Below, in pieces: positions 45,857 through 59,200 of a stretch of DNA of 64,000 nucleotides. The notes beneath the pieces are model-generated. The model did no database searches, was not told the origin of the DNA, and worked only from the letters and a program-made list of their open reading frames with translations. How positions within the stretch are numbered: position 1 is the first letter of the stretch; each line of letters opens with the position of its first letter. The translations under genes and the position numbers were made by a program. Source of the DNA: Nectonema munidae (Eukaryota; Nematomorpha; Nectonematoida; Nectonematidae); assembly GCA_030549495.1 (NCBI GenBank), contig JAUIRK010001029.1:1-64000 (forward strand), read 5' to 3'.

Positions 45857-47233
45857 TCAGCTTTCTTGTGAACTGATTTTACAAAATGAAAAATTTTTTT
45901 TCTTCAGTAACTTCAAAGATTTTGTAGCATCACAAGCGTTCCAATTTTTTAGAGGAAGAGTTACATTTTCAAGACAACTATGTGAAAATGTAAAATGATT
46001 TTTTGTAGTTGAACTATTTTGTGTTGTTGAAACTGTTTCTTCTTTCATTGAATATAATCGTGATACTTCTTCATTATGCTTGAGATGTGTGGATCGTAAG
46101 TGTTGAATATTGAGAGGTTTAGAGTTAAGGTGGCCTTCATAAATATCACCATCTTCGTCTACATCTTCCATTTTCTTATACTCACCTTTAGTATTATTTT
46201 TCTTCTGCTTCTTTGTTGCAAAAGTTGTAACAGAAACATCCATTAGAGTTTGGTTGAATTTCTCTATAGACATATTTATAGAATCATCAATTGAGCGTTT
46301 TCTAAGAGATTCCTTAGATATACCATCTAAGAAACTTGCATTCTCCTGTACATTTTCTGGAAAAGTAACACTAACATTTCCATCATCTTTCCTGTCATAA
46401 AGAGTGTGTTCATTTTGATCATCATCAATACCATTATCGACAGATGCAAAATCAACTTGATGAGCTACTTCAGAACTATGGCATTTCAGAATAGACTTAA
46501 GTGAAATAGAAGATTCGTTTTCTGTGGCATATGTTAGGTCAATGTTTGAATATTTTTCTAAATCTTCCAAAAAGTCAAAGCATTGCAAAAGCTTTGCAGG
46601 CAAGCAGTTTTTAACATCAAAAAAGGAAAATGAGGATTTTGCTGAATTTTGTTTTGCAATGTGGTTGTGTTCGCGGCGTAAACGAAAATATGTGAATTGA
46701 AAGTCGGTAGAAGTGGTCTGGTCTCGCTTTTTGAAGAGGTAAATTTGAGAATTACTTTCGACTGCATATTTGTTGTCATAGTAATTGCTATAGCGCTTCT
46801 TTAACTTCGTGTTAAGTGAAGTATGTAATATTGGTGAATCTTCACAAATGTGGGATTCGTTATTACTATCAGATGAATTATTTAGAGTTGAGTGAGCAGA
46901 ATGGGAACAAGTAATCAAACTGCGATATTGCTTTGAGGCGATATACTGTTCCAAAAGATTTCTTTCAAAATGATCAAAGTGGGGATAAATCTTTAAAAAG
47001 ATTGTTTTCTTTAAGATGACGCATAGATGAAACAAATGTTGATAAATATCTTCAATGTGTAGGCATGTTCTGCTTTTGAGATGGGCGTTCTTGAAATGGC
47101 GAAAACGCCTGCAAAGGTCAATACAAAGGCTAAATTTGTCGTTGCACAACGCTGTTGATAAAAGGACGTTGACTTGTTTTGCTTTGAAAACGGTTATGGC
47201 GTAGTACTGAAGAATGCTTAAGACGTGCTTTTC
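45857..47233 (-). CDS. ELYS: ELYS exon 7 of 7 (C-terminal)
   Basis: The acceptor is TTAATTTAG. 459 codons to TGA. Starts EKHVLSILQYYAITVFKAKQ, with helical repeats to LEQYIASKQYRSLI, then a Ser/Asn/Lys-rich, probably disordered tail with SLKSILKCHS and basic-acidic runs (KKQKKNNTKG, EDVDEDGD). No DNA-binding AT-hook is seen, unlike vertebrate ELYS. Confidence 0.8.
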   Translation of the reverse strand, partial: EKHVLSILQYYAITVFKAKQVNVLLSTALCNDKFSLCIDLCRRFRHFKNAHLKSRTCLHIEDIYQHLFHLCVILKKTIFLKIYPHFDHFERNLLEQYIASKQYRSLITCSHSAHSTLNNSSDSNNESHICEDSPILHTSLNTKLKKRYSNYYDNKYAVESNSQIYLFKKRDQTTSTDFQFTYFRLRREHNHIAKQNSAKSSFSFFDVKNCLPAKLLQCFDFLEDLEKYSNIDLTYATENESSISLKSILKCHSSEVAHQVDFASVDNGIDDDQNEHTLYDRKDDGNVSVTFPENVQENASFLDGISKESLRKRSIDDSINMSIEKFNQTLMDVSVTTFATKKQKKNNTKGEYKKMEDVDEDGDIYEGHLNSKPLNIQHLRSTHLKHNEEVSRLYSMKEETVSTTQNSSTTKNHFTFSHSCLENVTLPLKNWNACDATKSLKLLKKKNFSFCKISSQES

Positions 47234-50200
47234 CTAAATTAATTAAATCATTTTTAGAGATTTATTTACGAAAGAGATAACCCTGAGCAAGATTTCATTT
47301 AATACAGCACTCACATTCTCTCATACAAAAATTTATACCCTAAATAAAATACTTAAGATTTTTACAAACGAGTAAAAATCAATACTTTTGAAGTCAAATA
47401 AAAAAGTTGCAGTTTTGGGTGAATTGACAATTTGTTCTGGATTTTCTTTTTGTTTGATTAAAAAATATTTTACCATTTTCTTCCATAAATAACAGCCTAC
47501 ACTTCAAACTCAAGAATATATTTTTGCATAAAAAGATTTTTTATGAAATAAGTTACTCAATAAACGCTTATGTTTAACATTTCTTTTTGTCTGCTTCAAC
47601 TTTTTTTGTTTTGTTTTTCTCCTATTCTGATAATAAGTAAATAATGAAATTCTTTTGTAATTATGTGTATAATATAATTGTATATAAAACCGAAAAATTG
47701 AATATTGAAGAACTAACTCTGCTCTATTACTATTATACTAGGCTTTTATATATCATTTAAATAACCCGGGTGTAAGCCCTGTTTGTGCCGCTAGTCATAT
47801 TTACAATAGCATTAATTATATATATTTTAATCCTGGATTTAAAAAATTGTTTGAAGACTGTAGAGAGAGTTATTAATTTTGATTTTCACATAACCTTCTT
47901 TTTACCAAATTTTCTACTTTCTCAGTTTCCTTTTCTTATTCTTCACCATTTTGACCTTCGCTTGGGCTGAGATCAAACATTTAAAGGGGTTCATGAAATT
48001 TCTTTAAAATCATAAAATAGAGTTCACGCAAAATATTTTCATTTTCTGAATGACTAAATTTTGCTTCATTTCATGTCATAACAACGCTTCTTACTTTTTT
48101 TTTATTTTGCCAAGTTTTTTTAAACTTGTGTTTATTATTTCATAATTTATGCATTTGGTAAATTATGAGCACACTCATTCAAACTATTTGTATTACAAAT
48201 CTAAATTTTTTCCACATAACATATCGTTGAATTGATAAAATGGACATAATAATTACTCTCTAATGGGCAAACCGAAAAGAATACAAAAATATTTACAAAA
48301 TGTTTTTATAATAATATATAATGGGCACATACCTGAAAAAGGTTATGCGCCCGGAACTTTGATTGATGGTAAAATCGGTTTCGAGTGAAAATTTACCAGG
48401 ATAGGACAAAGAAGAATTTTTTAAATCTTTTTCATGAAATTTATGATAAGCATTTTAAAAACAATTATAGAAAGATCAAGAGCAATTCGGCGAAAATGTT
48501 TTAAGGCCCATGCGAAACTAAAAATTCCTTATATACGTTTGACGAGAATATTTTTCAAACAAATATCATATAAATAACCCGGGCGTAGTCTCTATTTATG
48601 CCCGCCTTTAACGGGCGCACGGGGCTATTCATATTTACAATGAGCAATTAACCGGTTATCGACCACAGTCGACTTTACAAAAATATGAATCGTCTGCTTT
48701 TTAATACAAATCTTCTGCTTTACATTAGATATCGTCTGATTATTCTGGTCGATAATAGGTTAAGCTAAAAGTAGTGTAAAAGGAATGAACCTGCTTATAA
48801 GTGAGCAAGGTGACTAAGATGAGGGAAAGGAAGTGATTGCTCTCACAAAACTCGAGAAAGTTCACATCATTACGCGAAGCGCTATTGAGAATGAGACTGA
48901 CAGCTTTTTCGTAAAAGGCGTGATCGATGAGCCAGATGACTTTTGCCAAGTTTTGCTCGTTAGAACTCAATTCAAACTCCAGAGTGTATGAAAAGAGAAA
49001 GTGGTCACGGAAGGAGGCAGAGCGCGATACGGCTTCATCTCCGCGTCGATTGGTGTGGTAGAGCTGGATGTCGTAAATGAGGTACAAAACGATCACGTGG
49101 TAGAGAGTGGAGTTGTTTAAGAGGTCGCATGTTAATAAAAGGCGCGAGAGGAAGGAAAATAATTTTGGTGGCGGATACACAAAATAGGAATCGTTTTTTG
49201 CAGGAATCACTCTTTTTAGGAGTTTGTCAATCAGAAGAAAGTTTGTATGATTGCTGATTGGAAAATGTGGCTTGGAATATTTTATGTCTTTGTCTATAAG
49301 GGTGTTTAAAATGCGGATGTCTTGCCTTTTTCTCCTATAAAAAATAAACACAACTATCTTTACATTTGATCAAATATTCAAGAAAATAAAGCGTGACTAT
49401 TCTAGCCTTTAAAGGCTCTTAAATTGTTAAATTTAAACTTTTCTTTCCGAAGCTTGTGAATAAAAGGCAAACTTGTTATTTTATAAGACAAAAAGTCAAT
49501 TTTTGATTACCATGCTTTTATTAATTGTTTATAGAAGAATAGCAAAATAATTCGTTAAACTTTTGGAATATTCTCCTTACATTCTTAACATCTTTTGCTC
49601 GCTGATATCACAAGCAAGGTTGATTTGGCATATTCTAACAAATCTAAAAAATGCTTCTAACTTGCAGGCAATTTGAAGGAATCTATCATAAAACAGGATA
49701 TAAAAGAATTACGTCGGCACCTTATTTCCTCAAATGCGAGTATTACTCGAGAATGAAAGACAAACGGTGGTTCTAGCTCAACGGTTCATAAACTTCATGG
49801 TAACTGCTCCTAAAAAAAGTAAACTTGAGAATCGTGGAGTAAAGGGAATAAAATGACTTAAAAATTTTAAGAATTTAAAAAGCACTGCTCTAGATAATTT
49901 TGGCTGATTACCTCCACTCATTTTAAAACAAAAATGGCATCATTCAATAAAGATATTAATTGTATTAAAAGGAGAAAAAACGCTACCTACCTAATTGCAA
50001 AGGACAACTGCAAAAACTTGAAAGGATATTTGATCAAGGAGAAGTCAAAGGAGGGGTATTGACGATGCAGCTTATTTATCTGTGCTTCATTGAAAAAAGG
50101 AAGAAAGTTAAAAGAGAAAAAGAGAGACAAATGTCGCAAAAAGTTGGACAGAACAGACAACGTGATTCCAACATTTCTGTCTTGGTAATTCATGCCTGCT

Positions 50201-53200
50201 ACACCCTCCAAAATTTCACTGATTTCAGAGTAGAGATTGGAACTATTGATAAAATTTTGCATGAGGTTTCTACATGCTTCAGTTGAAAATAATAAGTCAA
50301 TTGGATTGAAAAGGGACTGACAAATGGAATCTAGACGATTTAGAGAGAAAGCCTTTATAGTGAGTATCAGGATTAAAGGCAGTTTCTTAAGGAGTGGTGT
50401 ATTTAATAGTTGGAGCAGGAGCTGAGAAGAACATCGACGATTATCTGCATCATGTGCAGGCTTTTCTATTTTTTCAGAAAAAGTCGTTGAAAGAGACGCA
50501 TTTTCTAAATTTTCATATTCAAATTTCAATTTCCTAAAAAGATGTTGAAAAATTTCAATGAACATTCATTTTTAAAGATAGATATACTATACTTTTAACC
50601 AACTTGATTCCACGGTATTTTTTCAAAGCTAATCATTTCTTAATTTTAGGTAGTTTTATATCGACTGCTTTTCTGGGATCAAATAATGAAAAATCGTTTA
50701 TATACTTCAACATAGGAAGAATTAAAATTAGATGTCAAATGAAATGAAAAAATAAATCCGAAACAACTTTGAAGATGTTTTCTTTTATAAAGATAAAAAA
50801 GAAATGTTTTAGATTTAGGTATTAGTTATCTCCTTACTTATGGAAGTTAATTTTTAGAAAATATTCAAATAATGAGGTAGGCAATTCTTAATTTTGAATT
50901 ATCTATGTCATCTGCTATTTCTGAGATCAAATTATTTTGTTATTATATAAAGTTATTTTGAACAAATTGAACCTTCCTTATTAACTTGATTATTTTGGTG
51001 AATCCTATCAATAAAAATTTAATATAAATATTAAGTATTTGGCATTTTGAAGTGTTATTGGCGGTGAAAGTAACATCGTCACAAAGTGGCACTTATGTTA
51101 GCTAAGCCGCTGTTTTTGAGCAATTCTTTTTCGTTCTTTATTATTCAAAAATCTAAACTAAGAATTTAAAGGAAAACGATTTTGATCAAAAAACTTTTCA
51201 TTTAGAAGTCACAGTTTTCAACGAATCATTTCATCTACATGCAAGTTAAAAATAAAAAGCTGTAGTAAAGACTTCTAAAAAAAATTCGAATATTTATTTA
51301 AGCCAGAACAGTAATTTTATTTTAAGTAAACTTTTTCAGGAAATAAGGTTCCAATATCGTTTGCGGGATTTCCCGGGAGAGCTCAAAATTTTCTCGGGCT
51401 AAAAAATTAAACGGGATCCCGGGAAAGAAACTCTATTTGAAGCTATTCAAGGCCACCAAAAATTATCAAGGATAATTCAAAAGGCATTCTCTTCATTCTA
51501 AATGAAAAGAATTCATCGATAACTTTATAACAGGGGCGCGCATCCGGGGGGGGGGGGGGCGAAAATGACGTTCGCCCCCCCCCCCCCCAATAGTTTTCTA
51601 TAAGTAAGAGTTGCTGCTTGTTTATAAAACATGTATGATGATCGCATAAAAGGAATGCAGACTTTCGAATCAATCAAACATCATGCCAAGCTGCTCTTAA
51701 ATTCCTATCGAACATATTTTACAGACGATGTGTGAGAGCTATATAATAATAATTCCTTGCTTCAATAAGCACACAGGTCACAGAGCAAATACATGTTGAT
51801 GATCCACTAGATTTTCTCATCTTCTGTCACAGTGATTCTATTTCTCTTTCTGTCTCCTGTTTTTCTCTTCCGATTTCTCTGCTAAAACTCAATCATTCAC
51901 TCAAGCTCTCTTCTTTCATTCAAGCCCTCTTCTCTTGTTAAGCTCTCCTATCTCATTCAACTCTCTTCTCTCCACTGACGTAGCTAGGCTGGGCATGCCG
52001 TGCCCACTCTCCTATATACCACATGGTGCCGCTATGCATCTTATGCGATATCAGTTTTTGAAAATTTCTCCAATGAAAGGATCAAGAAAGTATACAAAAT
52101 GTTGCTCACGTTTTTTGTTTTTAAATTGTGCCATCCACCCCCCCCCCCCCCCCGCCTATCAACTTTTTTCTAGTTACACCACTGCTTCTATCTAATTTGC
52201 ATTTGAAGTTAAATTAAAATAGTTTTCAATCGTTACAATTTTATATCAATGAATATTGTTAGACTCGCGCTAAGATTTTTTTTTCAACAAAGGTCATTTA
52301 ATCTTTATCACTACGTTTGTTACATTTTGTAACATTTGAAAATTGTAATTTTTTCAAGTCAAGAAATTTTTTTAATAGCTATTTGGAAATGAATATTTTG
52401 ACTAGCTATTCGGTTTAAAAGCAAGAATACTCTATTTGCTTAATATTTGAGCAGAAATATTTTTTATAATGTTCGATTGTTAAATTTTATAAGTAACACT
52501 GTACATAATCAAACCACTTTTTTTAGGTAAATTTGTTGATTATTATTATAGTAAAAATATATCGAAACAAAATGTTTCAGTTGTTAAAAATGTACTTCTA
52601 TTTGTGACAGCTGTCAGAATTTTATTTTTAGACAGAAATATTCAAAAAAAACGCAATGATTTTCTTTTCTCGTATACTTTGATTTGTGTTAATTTGGTCC
52701 TCGGACATTTCGCCCCATTATTTTCATAAGACAGTTCGTCCCATGGACAATTCGCCCCAATATTTTCATAAGACTTTTTGTTTCATGGACAATTCGCCCC
52801 GTTATTTTCATAAGACATTTTTTCTCATCGACAATTCTAAAAAATTAAGAGATAAAATGATTAATTTGAAATAATTTTATAGAGATAAAATAAACAAGAA
52901 TATAAAATTTTTTAATAATTTTACACATATAATAACCAAAGATGGATGAAACAAATAGCCTATGAGACAATTTGCCCAGGGGGCAAATTGTCTATGGGGC
53001 GAAATGACTGTCGACCGTTAGTTTAAATATTTTTTTAATTATAAGGGCTACTTATATAGCTACTTAAATGTTGGCTTTTGCTGCTTATAAAAACTTGAAA
53101 ATATTAAATAAACTCTAATTCTTTATGCCTCCTATTATTTTGAAATTATTCTGAGAACAGACGGTTCCATTTTAAAATAGTGAAAATTGCTTTATTAGTT

Positions 53201-56200
53201 TATTTTGTTTCCTTTCTCTCTTATGTTAATTATGTAGCAAATTTTTCAATTTTGAGTTAAAGGTAAGGTGCAGCGGGTGTATTTTCATTGACAAGGCACT
53301 GATGTACCGCTTATGTCAAACTATGAACAAATTCGAATCGATGAGGAATCGAATCCAGAGGCTTCCGTGCTGAGTCCATCATCTCAACCAAACTGCCATG
53401 CCACCCATAGAGCATACTATAGGGGATACATCAAATTAGTTGTCAAAAAACTTAAGTTATGTTCTAAAATTTTTTTGTTTTTTTGAAGCTCTATAACTTT
53501 TTCTGATAGACTTTTTTTCCTTAAAAGTTATTATAAAAGGCAAATCATTGCAAAATGTTAAAAGTTATTTTACTTTTTGTAGCTTGTATCAATTTAGCTA
53601 TTAAACTATTTTTGAATGATGCTGAGTAAAATTAAATAATGCGATCTTAATTTTTTGTTTTCACAATTATAACTTCGTTTTATACCCTTGCCCCTGAATC
53701 AATCACATTTTTTCATATAAACATCGCAGGGTGTCTAGTAGACTCTTTGCCTTTAGACTAAATTCACTCATAAAACTATCTAACCTTCATTTATTTGTTT
53801 TCCCTATGAATCAAATATCCTTTCATCAATTCCTGTAATGTGCCTGGTAGACTACTTCATTTTTCAAATGAAAAGCCTATTGCACCCCTAACAATTTTGG
53901 ATTTTTTTAAACTAGTCTATATTCTGCAAACTTAATTAAAATATTTTCGCTAGAAGTATAGTATTTAAATTCACCAATTTTGTAAAAAAAAATATAAAGT
54001 AGTCTTATAAATTTAGGACTTTAAGTATGCGCTGAATACACTCTATTTTAAAGGATTGCTTGAATATTTGGTCTCCCGTGGTATTTCCAGACCACTAATT
54101 TTGAAAATTGCAACAAAAAAATTTCGCCCCCCCCCCCAATAATTTTGAGGATGTGCGCCCCTGCTTTATAAGTAAGAGAGTAAAAATACATGAGTAATAA
54201 ATTTTGAGCCATTTTAAACAAATTCAAGAAAATGTAATGCTTTCAATTCTTTCGCCATATTTTATATAAAAAAAAGAAGAATTTTGGACGTGTTTTATAA
54301 TTTAAAGTGTACCAGGATAGAATTAAGTTAGAGTATAATACTTTGAGAATTTGATTAAAAAGGGCATCATTTGCTGTTTCAGTGTCATTTCGAGAAAGGA
54401 GACCAATTTTTCATCACTGAAATTAACATAACATTCTTCATCCATGGAGAAGAAGTCGGCATCGTAGGCAGAGAGCATGGAAAAGAGTTGCGAATTTTTA
54501 ATTAATTCACAAAAATACCCTTCTAGGTAGAACTTTCTGGGCGATGCGATGATTGCAGCGCTAGTGAGTTTATCAAGTTTGTGCAAATATTTTTCTTGAC
54601 GACCAAGAATTCTAAAGAATAAAAATGAGAAGACAGGAAGAGAGTGAGGAACGAGGCTTTCACCTTTTTTTTCGCAAAGACTTTGAAGTGAGTGCTGCAA
54701 TTGTGTACGAAAGGGCAGACGGGTAGTAGAAAGAATCAGGGCTTGTGGAGAATGAAAAAGAAGGATCACGTGATGAAAAAAGTGTCATCGTTTCGGGAAT
54801 GATGAATCCACTTAACAACTAAAATTTAAGTTTTAGATCAGAAAAGGGAAGCGGTATTGAGGGATTCGATATAAATTAATGCAGGGTGTGCAGATCCACT
54901 ACAAAGTACACTTCTTGGGTGAATTAGTAGATAATGGATGAAGTAGCCTACACTTATTAACCCGTTAAGTACTAGAGAATAAAGAAAAACTGGACATCGT
55001 CCGATGTACATTTTTATTGATAATATACAAGTACACAAGCACGTTAGATATTTACTATCATTTTGTTTTTCCTACTTCAACAGTTTAACAAAATCTCATA
55101 CACACTTTTTGTTTAGCACTAAAAATTGAGAGTACTTTCAAAAAAATTACAAAAATAACGTAAAAGCATACGATTTCAAAGTTTTTTTTCGTTGTTTTAA
55201 AAAAATATTCGCGCAAAAAACGTGCTACTTTTACCCAAATACGCATATATACACTTAGAAGAACTCAAATCTTACTACATTAGAGAAGAAAAAGCAACAT
55301 TATTTTTCTGAATGATTAATACTCATATTTTTTTCTTTCATATTTTCTATATGACTGTACATAGTATTGAACCAAATTTATGAAACATTTTTTGGATATT
55401 TTTTATCCACAAGGTGGAAATGTAAATGATTAGGTCATGTGGAGGAGAAATAATAGGAATAAGTTTGGGAAGCCCTGTTCTCGACGCTACTTTATTGAAA
55501 ACAAGCATCCTTGGATATGGAATAAATGGTCCATTAACTTCAATAAATTTACATTTCAAAACTGGACAAAACACAAGTAGTTATTTTTTAATTTAATTGA
55601 CCCTTAAAATGATAATGGGGAATAATAATAAAAAAATTAGGAATGAATGCAGTAAATAAAATATCATTCTACAATACCTATTTCTTTTTTTTAATTCTCG
55701 TTATTAGTTCTGAGGGAAGAATAATAATTATTGGAAGAATAGCGATGTCAAAATGAGAGATCGAGCGGAAGACCACTGATTCAATAAGCAACGCTTCAAA
55801 CGACTAGCCCATCTTTGGACAAGATACTTTCTTATGCTGCCAAAAAACGCACTTTTAACCGCCCTCGCCAATAAATCCTGAGTTTTCGAGGCTCTTCTGA
55901 TATTTCATATTTTTGCATTCAAAAAACTACATTTTACGAAATAAAATGGTCTGCTAGGGTGAACCTCTCAGCTCAACAGTTGAAGGTAAGGAGTTCGATC
56001 CCCAAGGCTCCCAATTCTTAAAAACAAAATTACTGTGATTAACCATCTCAAGCATAATGTGAGCATATAGCCTTACGGCTGAAAGTGCTTTGATATCTCC
56101 AACCAACCAACCAAGTTATATGATAATACATTCAAAAAGAAAGGCAGACGATTAATTTTTGAAAATCAAATCTTGAGACTGTAACCATTTGAGGACTAGT

Positions 56201-59200
56201 GTGACGTTAGTGTCTTAGGAAACGAAATTTGTTGGGTTTAAATATTTAAATTTTGTTTAAAGAGAAAGCAAACGAGTATTCTACAAATTCTTGGTCCTCA
56301 AAAGGTTAAAGACTGCATTAGGCACAGGGGTCATATGTTTGACACTTTCGGAATCTAACATAACCAGTCAATTTAATTAAAAATTCATTTTTGAGAATAA
56401 ATCATCTGCTTATCTTTTTCAATAAGGTTTCATATAACTTAACAGATTTCATCGCGAGAATAAGACATTTGGAAGAAATCGTCTGCGTCAGTTAAAACGG
56501 ACGATGGGATGAAATGGGTTAAACAGAGAATTTATATTTTATTAAACACTGGTGTCGAATTGGATCTAAAAGGGATAAACCATTTTACTTATTTTATAAA
56601 AAAAAAAGTCAGAACAGGTGTAGGACAGTTTCCAAGCAAATGGATCACTGATAAGAACATTTAAAATAACACACATTAGCTGGTAGGATGAACTTTATTG
56701 CTTTACCTGGGAATCAAGACCCTCGATGCCATTGCAATAGAAGTAAGGAGGAAAGGAAATGTTGTTGCAGAAAGAAAGAAGGGGCGGCATCCTACACCGA
56801 TTCCAAAGATCCATGTCAAAAATGCCGGTGAAGTTTACTAAAGAGGAGGCTGAAGCGGTGCCAGAACTCCTCTTCTCTTCGTCCACTACACACCACGTGA
56901 TTGCCAAGTACTCATCGACGTAGCGATTGCTTTTACAATTCTAAATATTTTTAATAAACATATTTTACCATCAAAATCGTTTCATATTCATTTTTAAGAG
57001 AAAACAAAGAAATAGTATATTTAGAAAGATTAGTTAGTTACTTAGCTAATACGTAGTATAATGGCTTATTTAGTTCGTTTGTTTCTTATTTATTTCCTTG
57101 GCTAGAGTAGAGTTTCCAAAACTATAGCCATAAAAATATGAAAAAATTAGCCATATAAAAAATATAGCTTTAGCGATCCCGAAGTCTAATATGTAGGGAG
57201 GATGAGCATGATACACTAACTATACCTTTTCCACTTCAAATTGGTACTAAACAAGTTCAAATTGGCACTAAGCAAATTCAAATTGCTACTAAAGAAATTC
57301 AAATTCGTACTAAGAATATTAAAATATTTTGCTAATATCTAAAATATTTTAAGATTTAAGTTTTTTCATTTATTTTGGTAAATTCAAATTTAATGAAATT
57401 TTATTTAACTGAATTTAAAAATTACTTCTTTCGTTTAAAACTTTTGGAAGCAATCCTAGAATTTTTGCAATGAGCCAGACTAATAACTTTAATAATAGAT
57501 TCAGAAATAATTTTTCTAATTCACGAAGTCTGAATTCATATCTTCGAAATTCAGAAACTTTTTCCTGTTCTAAAAGAAACGGCATTTTCTCAGCAAGTTC
57601 TTGTTTCACTTCATTTTTAATAATTATCCATATGTTTTCTATAAGATTCAACATTGGACTATACGGTGCGAGTCTTAAAATTTTAAAATCTTTGAACAGA
57701 TTAAAATTCAATATTGATTCAATTTGGAATGACAGTGAGCATTATCAAAAACTAACACTGCAGGTACATGATAAAAATTACACGTTTTTTCTAAACATTC
57801 TTTCATCCAATTGTAAAAATCTTTTTTCTTGAATGAAACGCGTTTCATCGAGTGGTGAATTATTAGACCTTGGCTTCCAATACATCCAATCAAATGCAAA
57901 TTCGTTCCTTTAGAAGTTGCAGCAGGCACTCTACATATGTCACCTTTTTTTGCTCTTCCTTCTTTTCTGGTGATGTGGATGTTGACATTTGTTTCGTCCA
58001 CAATAACAATTGGCATGTCCAGAGATTGGAAATGCAGAAGTTTTTCAGCAAAATTTTTTCTTTTGAATTTATTTTCGTGATAATTAGACAAGATTGGTTC
58101 AAGTCTAACATCTTTGAGAGTATAAAGCGAAGTATCTAAGTGTTGTTGATTTATTTCATATTTTTGCATTAAACTTTGTTTAATTCCTTTTAAAGTTATT
58201 CGATGATTTTCTTTAATTAGCTTAACAAAATGTTCTTAATGAAAAGCTTCAATTTTAGAATATCTGTCCACCTCTTGTATCATCATTAATGACACGCCTA
58301 GGCCATCTATAAGCTGTTATTTTACTTAAACCAAGTCCTTTAGCTAAATTTCACCAATCGCTATTAGATTCATAGACAGCTTTAATTTATTTTTTCTTTT
58401 CGTTAGCATCCTAAATTTTACGAAAATATCACTAATAGAAAATCTACATAAACTTAAATATTAAAATTTGCCTTTATAGAAATATAGAATTTTTTAGACA
58501 TTTTACGCTAGTTTAAGTTAAGTATCTTGAGTTGTGCTGAAAATTTTAAAAAAAAATGGAGCAGACGAGTTGAAAATACTGGATTTGTTGAACCTTGAAT
58601 TATAAAAAAAAGATTTAAAATTTTTTTATTATCATTTTCGTTTAAAAAACTATTTATATTATTTTTTCATTTCAAATCAATATTGAATTTTAATCTGTTT
58701 AAAGATTTTCAAATTTTAAGACTCGAACCGTATAGTCCAATGTTGAATCCTATAGAAAACATGGGCAATTGTTAATAATGAAGTGAAACAAAAACTGGCT
58801 GAAAAAATGCAATTCCTTTTAGAACAAGAAAAAATTTCTGAATTACCAAGATATGAATTCAGGCTTCGTGAATTGGAACAAAATGATTTCTGAATCTTTC
58901 ATTGCAATAAATCTATAGCAAAAAATCAAGGATTGCTTCCAAAAGTTTTAAACATGGAAAATCTTATATTCAGTTAAATAAGATTTTCATTAAATATAAG
59001 GTTATTTGCTTTATTTCATTAAATTTGAATTTACTTAGTGCCAATTTCAACTTGAAAATGAATATACCTTGATCAAAATAAATGAAAAAACTTTATTTTT
59101 TTTTCTTTAAAGTAAATCTTAAAATATTTTAGATATTAACTAACAAAATATTTATTCTTAGTACCAATTTGAATTTGCTTAGTGCCAATTTTAACATGAA

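Larger units (their letters stand above)
47234..48790 (-). other. ELYS intron 6 with repeats
   Basis: Contains the ATAACCCGGG repeat pair (47758-47815 and 48573-48648) and a TTAA MITE at 48652-48759. The remainder is unrecognised. Confidence 0.6.
50534..54341 (-). other. ELYS intron 4, rich in mobile elements
   Basis: Holds a hAT-like end (about 51532), a hAT MITE (51973-52184), a foldback element (52696-53016) and copy 2 of the 1.09-kb repeat (53074-54163). About 1 kb at the left shows nothing. Confidence 0.7.
54695..56706 (-). other. ELYS intron 3 with hAT and SINE-like pieces
   Basis: Contains the hAT 3'-end copy (55290-55492) and a SINE-like segment (55955-56115). No other feature recognised. 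Confidence 0.6.

Noticed and set aside
48740-48790. End of the ELYS exon-6 frame (SLTYYRPE), which looks a little like the ELYS family ending
   Set aside because: Most of it is the TTAA MITE and its flank. The phase-consistent donor at 48791 joins exon 7 with a better family match.
57470-58139. Plus-strand frames over the Tc1 region
   Set aside because: Antisense of the transposase.
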